Shown here piece by piece: positions 15,870-24,483 of a stretch of DNA of 63,764 nt. The first letter of the stretch is position 1. Each line of letters starts with the position of its first letter. The notes below the pieces were generated by a model. It did no database searches and had not been told where the DNA came from. It saw only the letters and a program-made list of their open reading frames with translations. The DNA is from Cyanobacteria bacterium M_surface_10_m2_119 (GTDB lineage: Bacteria; Cyanobacteriota; Cyanobacteriia; PCC-6307; Cyanobiaceae). Both the position numbers and the translations under genes were made by a program. The stretch covers positions 1 through 63,764 of the forward strand of contig VGPU01000009.1 of assembly GCA_016882525.1 (NCBI GenBank). The letters are read 5' to 3'.

Positions 15870-16356
15870 GCCCCCATTTCAGCCTCCAGCTCCCCCCAGC
15901 GGCCGCAGCAGCGGTGGCCTGCTGCAACGGGGCCGGGCCCTGCTGGCCTGGCTGTGGGCCCAGGAGGGCAGCCACGGCCAACGGGCCCGGGGGCTGGCCG
16001 CCGGCATCTTCTGCGGCTGCTTCCCCTTCTTCGGCCTGCAGACCCTGCTGGGGGTGGCCCTGGCCTCGGTGGTGCGCGGCAACCACCTGCTGGCCGCTGC
16101 CGGCACCTGGGTGAGCAACCCCTTCACCTACGTTCCGCTCTACTGGTTCAACTACCGCCTGGGCTGCTGGCTGCTGGGCCCCGGCCAGGGCTGGCCGGGG
16201 CTGGACGCACTGCAAGCGGAGGGCTTCACCCAGCTGGGCTGGAGCGTGGCCAGCAGGTTGCTGCTGGGCTCGAGCCTGGTGGGTGTGGCCCTGGCCGCAG
16301 CGGGTGGCTGGCTCTACTGGTGGTGGCTGGAGCGGGAACTGCGCCAGCGGGCCTGA
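15868..16356 (+). CDS. DUF2062 membrane protein
   Basis: This 162-residue protein carries the DUF2062 pattern: GIFCGCFPFFGLQTLLGVALA (split by two Cys), GTWVSNPFTYVPLYWFNYRLG and a final transmembrane segment (LVGVALAAAGGWLYWWW). DUF2062 proteins are small inner-membrane proteins of unknown function, often next to lipid or glycosyltransferase genes. The start ATG 15868 overlaps the divergent mnmE start in a CATG palindrome, leaving no leader for either gene; no later start codon is as convincing. About three membrane helices are predicted. Confidence 0.82.
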   Translation: MPPFQPPAPPSGRSSGGLLQRGRALLAWLWAQEGSHGQRARGLAAGIFCGCFPFFGLQTLLGVALASVVRGNHLLAAAGTWVSNPFTYVPLYWFNYRLGCWLLGPGQGWPGLDALQAEGFTQLGWSVASRLLLGSSLVGVALAAAGGWLYWWWLERELRQRA

Positions 16357-16406
16357 GCACCCTTGCCGCCCGCGCTCATTAACGAGCCATCACCAACAGA
16401 CCCTGA

Positions 16407-18800
16407 TCAACCGATCCCCGTGCGGGCGATGTCGAGCACGTCGGCCATCGAGCGGATCTGGTTGATCGTGCCGATCAGCTGGTGGGCGCTCTCCAGCTCC
16501 ACCCGCAGATCGATGCGGGCCGGCTTGCCAGGGTTGGTGCGCACCCGGGCATCGCTCACGTTGATGCGGTGATCGGAGAGGCGGGTGAGGATGTCCTTGA
16601 GCACGCCTACCCGGTCGAGCACTTCGATGCGCAGCTGCACCGGGTAGCGGCGACTGGGCGCCGCGGCCGGGTTCCAGCGCACGGGCAGGCGCCGCTCCAC
16701 CGGCACCTGGGCGGCATTGGCGCAGTCCTGGCGGTGGATGGTGATGCCGTGGTTGCCCAGGGCCACGGCCCCGAGAATCGGCTCGCCCGGCAAGGGACTG
16801 CAGCAGCCCCCCAGCCGGTACTCGAGGCCCTCCAGCCCCAGGATCGGGCTAGCATCCCCATGGGGATGGGCCAGCTGCGGCCGGGTGGCGGCAGCGCTCT
16901 CACCCTGGGCCGAAACGCTGCGGGCCAGCTCCTCGTTGCTGAGCACGGGCGCCGCCGCCGCACTGGCCAGGCGCAGCTCCTCCCGCAGCCGGTTGAGCAC
17001 CTGGTGCAGCGTCACCCCGCCGAATCCCAGGGAGGCCAGCAGGTCTTCGGTGCTCACCAGGTTGCAGCGGCGGGCCACCTTGGCCATGGCCTCGCCGTTG
17101 AGCAGGGCGTCAAAACCGTCGCGGCCGAGCTCTCGCTCGAGCAGATCGGTGCCGCGCTGGATGTTGTCCTCCCGATGGCTCTTCTTGTACCACTGGCGAA
17201 TGCGGTTGCGCGCCGTGGGCGTGGCCACGAAGTTGAGCCAGTCGAGGCTCGGATGGGCCGCCTTGCTGGTGACGATCTGCACGAAGTCGCCGTTCTGCAA
17301 GGGGGTGGCCAAGGGACAGAGGCGGTCGTTGATGCGCACGCCCTGGCAGTGATTGCCCACTTCCGAGTGAATGCGATAGGCAAAATCCACCGCCGTGGAC
17401 CCCTTGCGCAGCCCCACCACATCGCCCTTGGGGGTGAAGACAAACACCTCTTCATCGAAGAGGTCTTCCTTGATCGAGCGCAGGAAGTCGCCGCTGTCTT
17501 CCCCCACCCCATCCTTTTGCCAATCCACCAGCTGCCGCAGCCAGTTGAAGCGCTCGGCATCGGCATCGGCCGCCGCCGGCGACCCCCCCTCCTTGTATTT
17601 CCAGTGGGCGGCGATGCCGTACTCGGCCACCTGGTGCATGTCAGTGGTGCGGATCTGCACCTCGATCGGCCGGTGCCGACCGATCACCGCCGTGTGCAGC
17701 GACTGGTAGCCGTTGGGCTTGGGCAGGCCGATGTAGTCCTTGAAGCGACCGGGGATCGGCCGGAAGATGTCGTGCACCACCGCCAGGGCGCGGTAGCAGC
17801 TCTCGAGATTGGGGCAGAGGATCCGCAGGGCGGCCACGTCGTAGATCTCGTGGAACGCCTTCTGCTGGCGCTGCATCTTGCTCCAGATGCCGTAGAGGTG
17901 CTTGGGCCGGCCGCTCACCTCACAGGTGGCCAGACCCATGGCCGCCAGCTTGTCGCGCAGGAGCTGCACCGTGACGGCCAGGCGCTCCTCCCGCTCGCTG
18001 CGCTTGGTGGCCACCTGCTGCTGCACATCGCGGTAGGCCTCGGGCTCGAGGATCTTGAAGGCCAGATCCTCCAGTTCCCACTTGAAGCGGCCAATGCCCA
18101 GGCGGTTGGCCAGGGGGGCGTAGATCTCGCGGGTCTCGCGGGCGATGCGCAGCTGCTTCTCCGGCTTGAGCGCCCCCAGGGTGCGCATGTTGTGCAGCCG
18201 GTCGGCCAGTTTCACCAGCACCACGCGGATGTCGCTGGCCATCGCCAGGAACATGCGGCGCAGGTTCTCCGCCTGGGCCTCCGTCTTGTTGGTGAAGTGG
18301 ATGCCGCCCAGCTTGGTGACCCCCTCCACCAAGGCGCGCACCTCGGCGCCGAAGTGCTGCTCGATCTGCTCGGGGGTGACGTCGGTGTCCTCCACCACGT
18401 CGTGCAGGAAACCGGCAGCGATCACACCGGCGCTGGCGCCGATGTCGCGCAGGAGATCGGCGACGGCGATCGGATGAATGATGTAGGGCTCTCCGCTGGC
18501 GCGGAACTGGCCCTCATGAAGCTGGTAGGCGAAGTCGAAGGCGGCCGCCAGCAGGGCTTCGGCGTCGGTGGGACAGCTGTCCCCCACGCCGGGAGGCACA
18601 TGCTCGATGCAGCGCTGCAGCCACTCGGGCAGGGGCAGGCCGTAGTCGGCGGGGCTGTGGATCGGCCGGCGGCCCGGGGGCGGGGGCGAGGCAGGGGCGG
18701 GCGGGGCAGGCGCTTGCTCGGTCACCGCAGCCCCATCCCGGGGTAGCGGGTCCCGCGGGGGCTCCAGCGTGGGATCCAGATCGGTGACCGCCCGGAGCAT
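16407..18800 (-). CDS. spoT: Bifunctional (p)ppGpp synthetase/hydrolase (RelA/SpoT)
   Basis: This 797-residue Rel protein has an N-terminal HD hydrolase domain (GEPYIIHPIAVADLL, FLHDVVEDTD with HD and ED intact), a synthetase domain (GRPKHLYGIWSKM, YDVAALRILC, KDYIGLPKPNGYQSLHT), a TGS domain (EEVFVFTPKGDVVGLRKGSTAVDFAYRIHS), a helical/zinc region with GGCCSPLPGEPILG, and a C-terminal ACT domain. Both activities should be present, as expected of the single Rel enzyme of a cyanobacterium. The start ATG 18800 gives a Pro-rich N-terminal tail of about 60 residues before the conserved part. The open frame upstream overlaps the divergent ABC gene and was not used. Confidence 0.95.
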   Translation of the reverse strand: MLRAVTDLDPTLEPPRDPLPRDGAAVTEQAPAPPAPASPPPPGRRPIHSPADYGLPLPEWLQRCIEHVPPGVGDSCPTDAEALLAAAFDFAYQLHEGQFRASGEPYIIHPIAVADLLRDIGASAGVIAAGFLHDVVEDTDVTPEQIEQHFGAEVRALVEGVTKLGGIHFTNKTEAQAENLRRMFLAMASDIRVVLVKLADRLHNMRTLGALKPEKQLRIARETREIYAPLANRLGIGRFKWELEDLAFKILEPEAYRDVQQQVATKRSEREERLAVTVQLLRDKLAAMGLATCEVSGRPKHLYGIWSKMQRQQKAFHEIYDVAALRILCPNLESCYRALAVVHDIFRPIPGRFKDYIGLPKPNGYQSLHTAVIGRHRPIEVQIRTTDMHQVAEYGIAAHWKYKEGGSPAAADADAERFNWLRQLVDWQKDGVGEDSGDFLRSIKEDLFDEEVFVFTPKGDVVGLRKGSTAVDFAYRIHSEVGNHCQGVRINDRLCPLATPLQNGDFVQIVTSKAAHPSLDWLNFVATPTARNRIRQWYKKSHREDNIQRGTDLLERELGRDGFDALLNGEAMAKVARRCNLVSTEDLLASLGFGGVTLHQVLNRLREELRLASAAAAPVLSNEELARSVSAQGESAAATRPQLAHPHGDASPILGLEGLEYRLGGCCSPLPGEPILGAVALGNHGITIHRQDCANAAQVPVERRLPVRWNPAAAPSRRYPVQLRIEVLDRVGVLKDILTRLSDHRINVSDARVRTNPGKPARIDLRVELESAHQLIGTINQIRSMADVLDIARTGIG

Positions 18801-18884
18801 GCGACCCTGCGGAGTTCCCTCATCGTATGCAGACGCTGCCGCAGGCAGCTGCAGATCGGCATCCGCCCACCCAAGCTGGAGCCC

Positions 18885-20486
18885 ATGACCCAGCCCGTCC
18901 TCCGCCTCGCCGGCCTCACCGTGCGCTACCCCCAGGCCGAGCGCGCCACGCTCGACGGCCTCGACCTCAGCCTGGGGGCCGGCGAAACCCTGGCCCTGGT
19001 GGGGCCCTCCGGTTGCGGCAAGAGCACTGTGGCCCGTGCGATCCAGCAGCTGCTGCCGGCGGGAAGCACCTGCACCGGCACCCTCGAACTGGCCGGCGTG
19101 GATCCCCGCCAGCTCACGCGCCCGGCCCTGCGGCGCCTGCGGGGCGAGGCGGTGGGCCTGGTGTTCCAGGACCCGATGACCCGCCTCAATCCCCTGCTCA
19201 CGATCGGCGGCCACCTCAGCGACACCCTGCGGGCCCATCGAGCGACCTGGCAACGCGCCCAGGTGCGCCAGCGGGCGGAGGAGCTGCTGGCCCGGGTGGG
19301 GATCAACCCGGAGCGGTATGGCAGCTACCCCCATGAATTCAGCGGCGGCATGCGCCAGCGGGTGGCGATCGCCCTGGCCCTGGCCCTGGAGCCCGCCCTG
19401 GTGATTGCCGATGAGCCCACCACCAGCCTGGATGTGGCGGTCTCAGCCCAGGTGATGGCCGAGCTCACCGACCTCTGCAGGGAGGCCGGCAGTGCCCTGT
19501 TGCTGATCAGCCACGATCTGGCGATGGCCGGCCGCTGGTGCGAGCGCATCGCCGTGCTCGACCAGGGGCGGCTGGTGGAGGAGGCCCCCAGCCAGGAACT
19601 GCTCACCGCCCCCCGCTCCGCCATCGGCCGCCGGCTGGTGACGCGGGCCCGGGAGCGGGAGGGCCGCGCCAGCGAACCCGCCATGGCAGCGCCGCTGCTG
19701 CTGGAGATCGAAGCGCTGCGCTGCTGGCATCCCCTGCCCTCGCCGCCCTGGCACTCCCGCTGGCTGAAGGCCGTGGACGGGGTGAGCCTGCAGTTGCACC
19801 GGGGCGAAACGATCGGCCTGGTGGGGGCCTCGGGCTGCGGCAAGAGCACCCTGTGCCGGGCACTGATGGGGCTGGCGCCGGTGCGCGGCGGGGCCGTGCG
19901 CCTGGAGGGCATCGACCTGCAACAGCTCCGGGGCGGGGCGCTGCGGCGGGCCCGTCGGTCGATCCAGATGGTGTTTCAGGACCCCCTGGCCTGCCTCAAT
20001 CCCCAGATGCCGGTGGGCGAGGCGATCGCCGATCCGCTGCTGATCCATGGCCTGGCCCGCCGGGCCGAAGCCAGGGGCCGGGTCCGCGAGCTGCTGGCGG
20101 CCGTGGGGCTCAATCCACCGGAGGCCTTCGAGCAGCGCCTGCCCCGCCAGCTCTCAGGCGGCCAGCAGCAGCGGGTGGCCATCGCCCGGGCCCTGATTCT
20201 CGAGCCGAAGGTGCTGCTCTGCGACGAGAGCGTGAGCATGCTCGACGCCGAGGTGCAGGCGGAGGTGCTGGCCCTTCTGCGCAACCTGCAGACGCGCCTG
20301 GGTCTGGGAATGCTGTTCGTGACCCACGATCTCTCGGTGGCCAGCGGCTTCTGCCAGCAGGTGATCGTGCTGGAAGGCGGCCGGATCGTCGAACAGGGGC
20401 CGGGATCGCGGCTGCTGAGCGCTCCCCAGGCCCCGATCACCCGCACCCTGGTGGAAGCCTGCCCGCGACTGCCGCAGGCGGTCTGA
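18885..20486 (+). CDS. Fused two-domain ABC ATPase, DppD-DppF (oligopeptide/nickel type)
   Basis: This 533-residue protein contains two complete ABC cassettes of the dipeptide/nickel family. Domain 1 (about 1-260) has GPSGCGKST, signature FSGGMRQR and VIADEPTTS; domain 2 (about 275-525) has GASGCGKST, LSGGQQQR and LLCDESVSM. In most bacteria these are separate genes (DppD and DppF) working with two permeases and a binding protein. None of those partners lies nearby, so they must be encoded elsewhere. Short linkers and matched polarity suggest a natural fusion. The imported substrate could be peptides, nickel or a glutathione-like compound. Confidence 0.9.
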   Translation: MTQPVLRLAGLTVRYPQAERATLDGLDLSLGAGETLALVGPSGCGKSTVARAIQQLLPAGSTCTGTLELAGVDPRQLTRPALRRLRGEAVGLVFQDPMTRLNPLLTIGGHLSDTLRAHRATWQRAQVRQRAEELLARVGINPERYGSYPHEFSGGMRQRVAIALALALEPALVIADEPTTSLDVAVSAQVMAELTDLCREAGSALLLISHDLAMAGRWCERIAVLDQGRLVEEAPSQELLTAPRSAIGRRLVTRAREREGRASEPAMAAPLLLEIEALRCWHPLPSPPWHSRWLKAVDGVSLQLHRGETIGLVGASGCGKSTLCRALMGLAPVRGGAVRLEGIDLQQLRGGALRRARRSIQMVFQDPLACLNPQMPVGEAIADPLLIHGLARRAEARGRVRELLAAVGLNPPEAFEQRLPRQLSGGQQQRVAIARALILEPKVLLCDESVSMLDAEVQAEVLALLRNLQTRLGLGMLFVTHDLSVASGFCQQVIVLEGGRIVEQGPGSRLLSAPQAPITRTLVEACPRLPQAV

Positions 20487-20495
20487 CGGGGGGCC

Positions 20496-21746
20496 TCAGC
20501 TGGCCAGGGTCCACCAGCGGGGCTTCATGAAGTAGTCCTCATCCTCGTAATCCACCAGGGCCCCGCCGCCAAAGGCCACCAGATCCCCGGGCCGCACTTC
20601 AAAGCCCGCGCTGCGGGCGATACCGGCCACTTCGTCGGCATCGGCGGCGGCGGTGGTGGAGAGCTGCTGCTGCAGGTCTGGGTCCTGCTGCACGGCGACG
20701 ATGAAGGCCTGCAGGTTCTGCTCCGCCATGGACCGGGCGCTGGGGGGAAGGGCGGCACCAGTCTGGGTGCGGCGGCGCAGGGCGGCCAGCAGTTTGTCGA
20801 AGGGTGGCGGCAGGGGCGCCTCGCACACGATCCGCTCGCCGCTGATCGGGTGATCGAGGCCGAGCTGCACCGCATGCAGGGCCTGGCCGGGCAGCTCCAC
20901 CGGCAGCCGGCGCGCCCGGGAGTAGGTGGGATCCCCCACGATCGGGTGGTTCATGTGGGCGCAGTGCACCCGGATCTGGTGGGTGCGGCCCGTGTCGAGC
21001 TTGAAGCGCAGCATGGCGTAGTCGCCCAACCGCTCGATCACACGCCAGTGGGTGCAGGCGTGGCGCCCGCTGCCATCGCTCACCACCGCGTATTTCTTGC
21101 GGTCGCTCGGATGGCGGCCAATGGCACCCACGACCGTGCCGGAATCGGCAGCCGGCTGGCCGTGCACCACCGCCAGGTATTCCCGTGAGGCGATCCGCTT
21201 CTGGATCTGCACCTGCAGCTTCACCAGGGCTTCCTGGCTCTTGGCCACCACGATGCAGCCCGTCGTGTCCTTGTCGAGCCGGTGCACGATCCCCGGCCGC
21301 AGCTCACCGCCGATGCCCGGCAGGTCGGGGCAGTGGTGCAGCAGGCCGTTCACCAGGGTGCCGTCCTTGTTGCCCGGGGCCGGATGCACGGTGAGGCCGG
21401 CGGGCTTGTTGAGCACGATCAGGTGTTCGTCTTCAAAGAGCACATCGAGGGGCATCGCCTGGGCCACCAGGTAGGGCAGAGGCTCCGGCGGCGGCATCCA
21501 CAGCTCCACCGTGTCCCCGTGGCGCAGGGGGGTCTTGGCCCGGCCGGTGACGCCGTTCACCCGCACGTAGCCGGCATCGATGAACTTCTGGATGCGCGAG
21601 CGGCTCTGCTCCGGCCGCTGGGCCACCAGCCAGCGGTCGAGGCGCATCGGCAGGGGCCTGGGGTAGGTGAGCGTCAGCAGCTCGCCTTCACCCTCCCCAA
21701 AACCGCTCGCCCCAACCGCGCTCGCGCCGTCCCCTCGATCGCTCAT
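20496..21746 (-). CDS. rluD: RluD-type 23S rRNA pseudouridine synthase with C-terminal Nif11-like domain
   Basis: Residues about 30-85 form an S4 RNA-binding domain (RLDRWLVAQ, SRSRIQKFIDAGYVRVNG). Residues about 90-320 form the RluA-family catalytic domain, with HRLDKDTTG carrying the catalytic Asp, and GRTHQIRVHCAHMNHPIVGD. The enzyme would make pseudouridines in helix 69 of 23S rRNA. Unusually, about 95 extra residues follow, and residues 340-416 look like a Nif11-like domain (MAEQNLQAFIVAVQQDP, IARSAGFEVRPGDLVAFGGG) ending in DYFMKPRWW. There is no stop between the parts. The start ATG at 21746 overlaps the rbgA stop (ATGA), so the two genes are coupled. Confidence 0.93.
   Translation of the reverse strand: MSDRGDGASAVGASGFGEGEGELLTLTYPRPLPMRLDRWLVAQRPEQSRSRIQKFIDAGYVRVNGVTGRAKTPLRHGDTVELWMPPPEPLPYLVAQAMPLDVLFEDEHLIVLNKPAGLTVHPAPGNKDGTLVNGLLHHCPDLPGIGGELRPGIVHRLDKDTTGCIVVAKSQEALVKLQVQIQKRIASREYLAVVHGQPAADSGTVVGAIGRHPSDRKKYAVVSDGSGRHACTHWRVIERLGDYAMLRFKLDTGRTHQIRVHCAHMNHPIVGDPTYSRARRLPVELPGQALHAVQLGLDHPISGERIVCEAPLPPPFDKLLAALRRRTQTGAALPPSARSMAEQNLQAFIVAVQQDPDLQQQLSTTAAADADEVAGIARSAGFEVRPGDLVAFGGGALVDYEDEDYFMKPRWWTLAS
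20499..20729 (-). other. Nif11-like domain fused in frame to RluD
   Basis: The segment encodes 77 residues beginning MAEQNLQAF and matching the Nif11 pattern: a helix with hydrophobic spacing, an Asp/Ala run (TTAAADADEV) and a second helix (GIARSAGFEV). Nif11-type domains usually serve as leader peptides of RiPP precursors in cyanobacteria. There is no Gly-Gly cleavage site followed by a Cys-rich core; the tail is acidic and ends with PRWWTLAS. The ATG at 20729 has no ribosome site, so translation as part of RluD is more likely than separate expression. Confidence 0.6.
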
Positions 21747-22675
21747 GGCAGGGGGGAAGCGGGCAGGGATGGCTGGGGCGGCAGTTCCAGGGCGATCGGC
21801 CCCAGACGACTGCAGCGGAAGTCGTCGAGCAGCTTGGTGGCCATGCGCAAGGTGTCGCCGCCGGTGTGGCGCTCGGCGGCGGCCGCCAGCCAGCCCTCCA
21901 CATCCGGGCCACCACTGGGGAGCGCGCCGAGGGGAATGCGGTAACGCCCCTCCAGCAGGCCGGCCGCCACCCCCGCCGCCGGCACTGCCTCCAAAAGCCG
22001 CAGCAGCTGGGCGAAGGCCAGGGCGGCGCCTTCGCTGTCGTAGGCCGCCTGGCCGATGTCGTCGCAGAGGGCCAGGCGCAGGGCGGCCTGCTGGTCGTCG
22101 AGCCGGGGCGGCAGCACGCCGGGGGCATCGAGCAGGTCGAGCTCCTGGCCCAGCCGCACCCAGCGCAGGCTGCGGGTGACGCCGGCGCGGCGGGCACTCT
22201 CCACCACCTTCTGGCGCACCAGCCGGTTGATCAGGGCCGACTTGCCCACGTTGGGGAATCCCAGCATCAGCGCCCGCACCGGCCGGGGGCGCATCCCCCG
22301 GCCCCGGCGCCGCTCGTTGAGAGCCTCACCGGCACGGATCGCCGCCTGCTGCAGCTGCTTCACGCCGGTGCCGGCCTTGGCGTCGCACCACCACACCGGC
22401 TGGCCCTGGCCACGGAACCAGTCGCTCCAGAGCTGCTGGGCGGCCGGCGGCACCATGTCGCGGCGGTTGAGCACCAACAGGTGCTGCTTGCCACTGATCC
22501 AGCGCTGCAGGCGCGGATGGCCCGTGGAGAGCGGGATGCGGGCGTCGCGCACCTCAATCACCAGGTCGACCTTGGCCAGGGCCTCCTGCAGCGCCTTTTC
22601 GGCCTTGGCGATGTGTCCCGGGTACCACTGGATGGCCGGGGCATTGACGCTCAGCTGAGCGCTGGGAGCGCTCAT
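21743..22675 (-). CDS. rbgA: Ribosome biogenesis GTPase (RbgA/YlqF family)
   Basis: This 310-residue circularly permuted GTPase has motifs in the order G4 (LNRRDMV), G1 (GFPNVGKSALINRL), G2/G3 (DAPGVLPP), as expected of the YlqF/RbgA family that acts in late 50S assembly. The opening IQWYPGHIAKAEKAL is the family hallmark. It is sandwiched by 4-bp ATGA and 1-bp overlaps between usp (upstream) and rluD (downstream), forming a ribosome-related operon on the minus strand. The C-terminal domain is helical. Confidence 0.93.
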   Translation of the reverse strand: MSAPSAQLSVNAPAIQWYPGHIAKAEKALQEALAKVDLVIEVRDARIPLSTGHPRLQRWISGKQHLLVLNRRDMVPPAAQQLWSDWFRGQGQPVWWCDAKAGTGVKQLQQAAIRAGEALNERRRGRGMRPRPVRALMLGFPNVGKSALINRLVRQKVVESARRAGVTRSLRWVRLGQELDLLDAPGVLPPRLDDQQAALRLALCDDIGQAAYDSEGAALAFAQLLRLLEAVPAAGVAAGLLEGRYRIPLGALPSGGPDVEGWLAAAAERHTGGDTLRMATKLLDDFRCSRLGPIALELPPQPSLPASPLP

Positions 22676-23046
22676 CAGGGCACCACCAGCACCGGGCAGG
22701 GCGCCAGCTGGATCACCCGGGCAGCGGTGCTCTGCTGGTCGCTCTCGATGGCAATCCCACGGGTGCCCATCACGATCAGGTCGGCGTTGATCTCGTCCGC
22801 CACGTCGCCGATCACGAAAGCCGGCTTGCCCTCCCGCTCGAGCACCTCGCAGGCCACCCCCGCCTCGGCGAAACGCTGCTTGGCCTGCTCCAGCAGCTCG
22901 GCCACCGCAGCGGGCTCCTGGCCCGGCTCGACCACCGAGAGCAGCACGAGCCGGCTGCCGTGCTCCTGGGCCAGCTGCAGGGCCACCCCAGCCGTTTCCA
23001 CGGCCTGGCGGCTCTGGTCGATGGGAAACAAGACGGTGTTGAACAT
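22675..23046 (-). CDS. Universal stress protein (UspA family)
   Basis: This 123-residue single UspA domain begins with FNTVLFPIDQSRQAVETA and ends with the conserved IVMGTRGIAIESDQQSTAA and CPVLVVP. The usual nucleotide motif G-2x-G-9x-G(S/T) is only partly kept (GTRG..), so ATP binding is uncertain. The last base of the stop is shared with the start of rbgA. This places a stress protein at the head of a ribosome-maturation operon. It is divergent from pgk with 154 bp between. Confidence 0.88.
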   Translation of the reverse strand: MFNTVLFPIDQSRQAVETAGVALQLAQEHGSRLVLLSVVEPGQEPAAVAELLEQAKQRFAEAGVACEVLEREGKPAFVIGDVADEINADLIVMGTRGIAIESDQQSTAARVIQLAPCPVLVVP

Positions 23047-23200
23047 GATCTGTCGCGACGTGGCGGGCCTGGCGGCACTCCCGGGCGCCCTGGGTTCAGT
23101 CTGAAGGGCCGCCCCGCCCCTGGCCAGGGTGGGGGGAGGGGGGCTTCGGCAATGGCCGGGCTAAGCTCCCGCCCGTTTAACCACTCTCCGGAGTCGTTCC

Positions 23201-24406
23201 ATGGCGAAGCGTTCCCTGGCCAGCCTCGGCAGTGCCGAACTGCGCGGCAAGCGCGTGTTGGTGCGGGTCGACTTCAACGTGCCCCAGGACGACAACGGCA
23301 CCATCACCGACGACACCCGCATCCGCGCCGCCCTGCCGACGATCGCCCACCTGCGTGACAACGGCGCCAAGGTGATCCTGGCGGCCCACTTCGGCCGGCC
23401 CAAGGGCCAGGTGAACGAGGGCATGCGCCTCACCCAGGTGGCCGCCCGCCTGAGCGACCTGCTGGGCGTGCCCGTGACCAAGACCGACAGCTGCATCGGC
23501 CCCGACGCCGAGGCCAAGGTGGCGGCCCTGGAGGAGGGCGGCGTGGTGTTGCTGGAAAACGTGCGCTTCTTCGCCGAGGAAGAGAAAAACGAAGCCGAGT
23601 TCGCCAAGCAGCTGGCCTCGCTGGCTGAGGTGTACGTGAACGACGCCTTCGGCGCCGCCCACCGCGCCCACGCCTCCACCGAAGGCGTGACCAAGTTCCT
23701 GAGCCCCAACGTGGCCGGCCACCTGATGGAGAAGGAGCTGGCCTACCTGCAGGGCGCCATTGATGCCCCGAAGCGCCCGCTGGCGGCGATCGTGGGCGGC
23801 TCCAAGGTGAGCAGCAAGATCGGCGTGCTCGAGGCCCTGATCGACAAGTGCGACAAGATCCTGATCGGCGGCGGCATGATCTTCACCTTCTACAAGGCCC
23901 GTGGCCTCTCGGTGGGCAAGAGCCTGGTGGAGGAAGACAAGCTGGAGCTGGCCAAGGAGCTGGAGGCCAAGGCAGCCGCCAAGGGCGTGCAGTTCCTGCT
24001 GCCCACCGATGTGGTGCTGGCTGACAACTTCGCCCCCGACGCCAACAGCCAGATCGCCAAGATCGACGCCATTCCCGACGGCTGGATGGGCCTCGACATC
24101 GGCCCCGACTCGGTGAAGGTGTTCCAGGAGGCCCTGGCCGACTGCCAGACCGTGATCTGGAACGGCCCCATGGGCGTGTTCGAGTTCGACAAGTTCGCCG
24201 CCGGCACCAACGGCATCGCCCACACCCTGGCCGAGCTCAGCGCCAAGGGCACGATCACGATCATCGGTGGCGGTGACTCCGTGGCCGCCGTGGAGAAGGT
24301 GGGCGTGGCCGACCAGATGTCGCACATTTCCACCGGTGGCGGCGCCAGCCTCGAGCTGCTGGAAGGCAAGGTGCTGCCCGGCGTGGCGGCGCTCGACGAG
24401 GCCTGA
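23201..24406 (+). CDS. pgk: Phosphoglycerate kinase
   Basis: Pgk interconverts 1,3-bisphosphoglycerate and 3-phosphoglycerate in glycolysis and the Calvin cycle. The 401-residue protein has [11 protein letters not shown] (substrate-binding), [30 protein letters not shown], the hinge and nucleotide region [12 protein letters not shown], and the C-terminal [11 protein letters not shown] and [15 protein letters not shown]. Length is standard. ATG 23201 is preceded by GGAG at 23190-23193 with 7-base spacing. It is monocistronic, with a strong terminator 22 bp after the stop. Codon use is strongly biased to C/G at third positions, as expected of a highly expressed gene. Confidence 0.98.
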   Translation: MAKRSLASLGSAELRGKRVLVRVDFNVPQDDNGTITDDTRIRAALPTIAHLRDNGAKVILAAHFGRPKGQVNEGMRLTQVAARLSDLLGVPVTKTDSCIGPDAEAKVAALEEGGVVLLENVRFFAEEEKNEAEFAKQLASLAEVYVNDAFGAAHRAHASTEGVTKFLSPNVAGHLMEKELAYLQGAIDAPKRPLAAIVGGSKVSSKIGVLEALIDKCDKILIGGGMIFTFYKARGLSVGKSLVEEDKLELAKELEAKAAAKGVQFLLPTDVVLADNFAPDANSQIAKIDAIPDGWMGLDIGPDSVKVFQEALADCQTVIWNGPMGVFEFDKFAAGTNGIAHTLAELSAKGTITIIGGGDSVAAVEKVGVADQMSHISTGGGASLELLEGKVLPGVAALDEA

Positions 24407-24428
24407 TCCACCCAGGCTCAAGCTCTCC

Positions 24429-24452
24429 GGGGGGCCTGAGGCCCCCCTTTTT
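24429..24452 (+). terminator. Rho-independent terminator of pgk
   Basis: The sequence GGGGGGCC-TGA-GGCCCCCC (24429-24447) forms an 8-bp G/C stem with a 3-base loop followed by TTTTT (24448-24452). It is the only textbook intrinsic terminator I can see in the window. Confidence 0.92.
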
Positions 24453-24483
24453 CGTGTCAACACGTCCTGTACTTGGGTCTCCC

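Noticed and set aside
16482..18746. Long rightward open frame opposite relA/spoT
   Set aside because: It is the antisense shadow of a high-GC conserved gene; the translation is rich in His, Gly and Pro with no family motifs.
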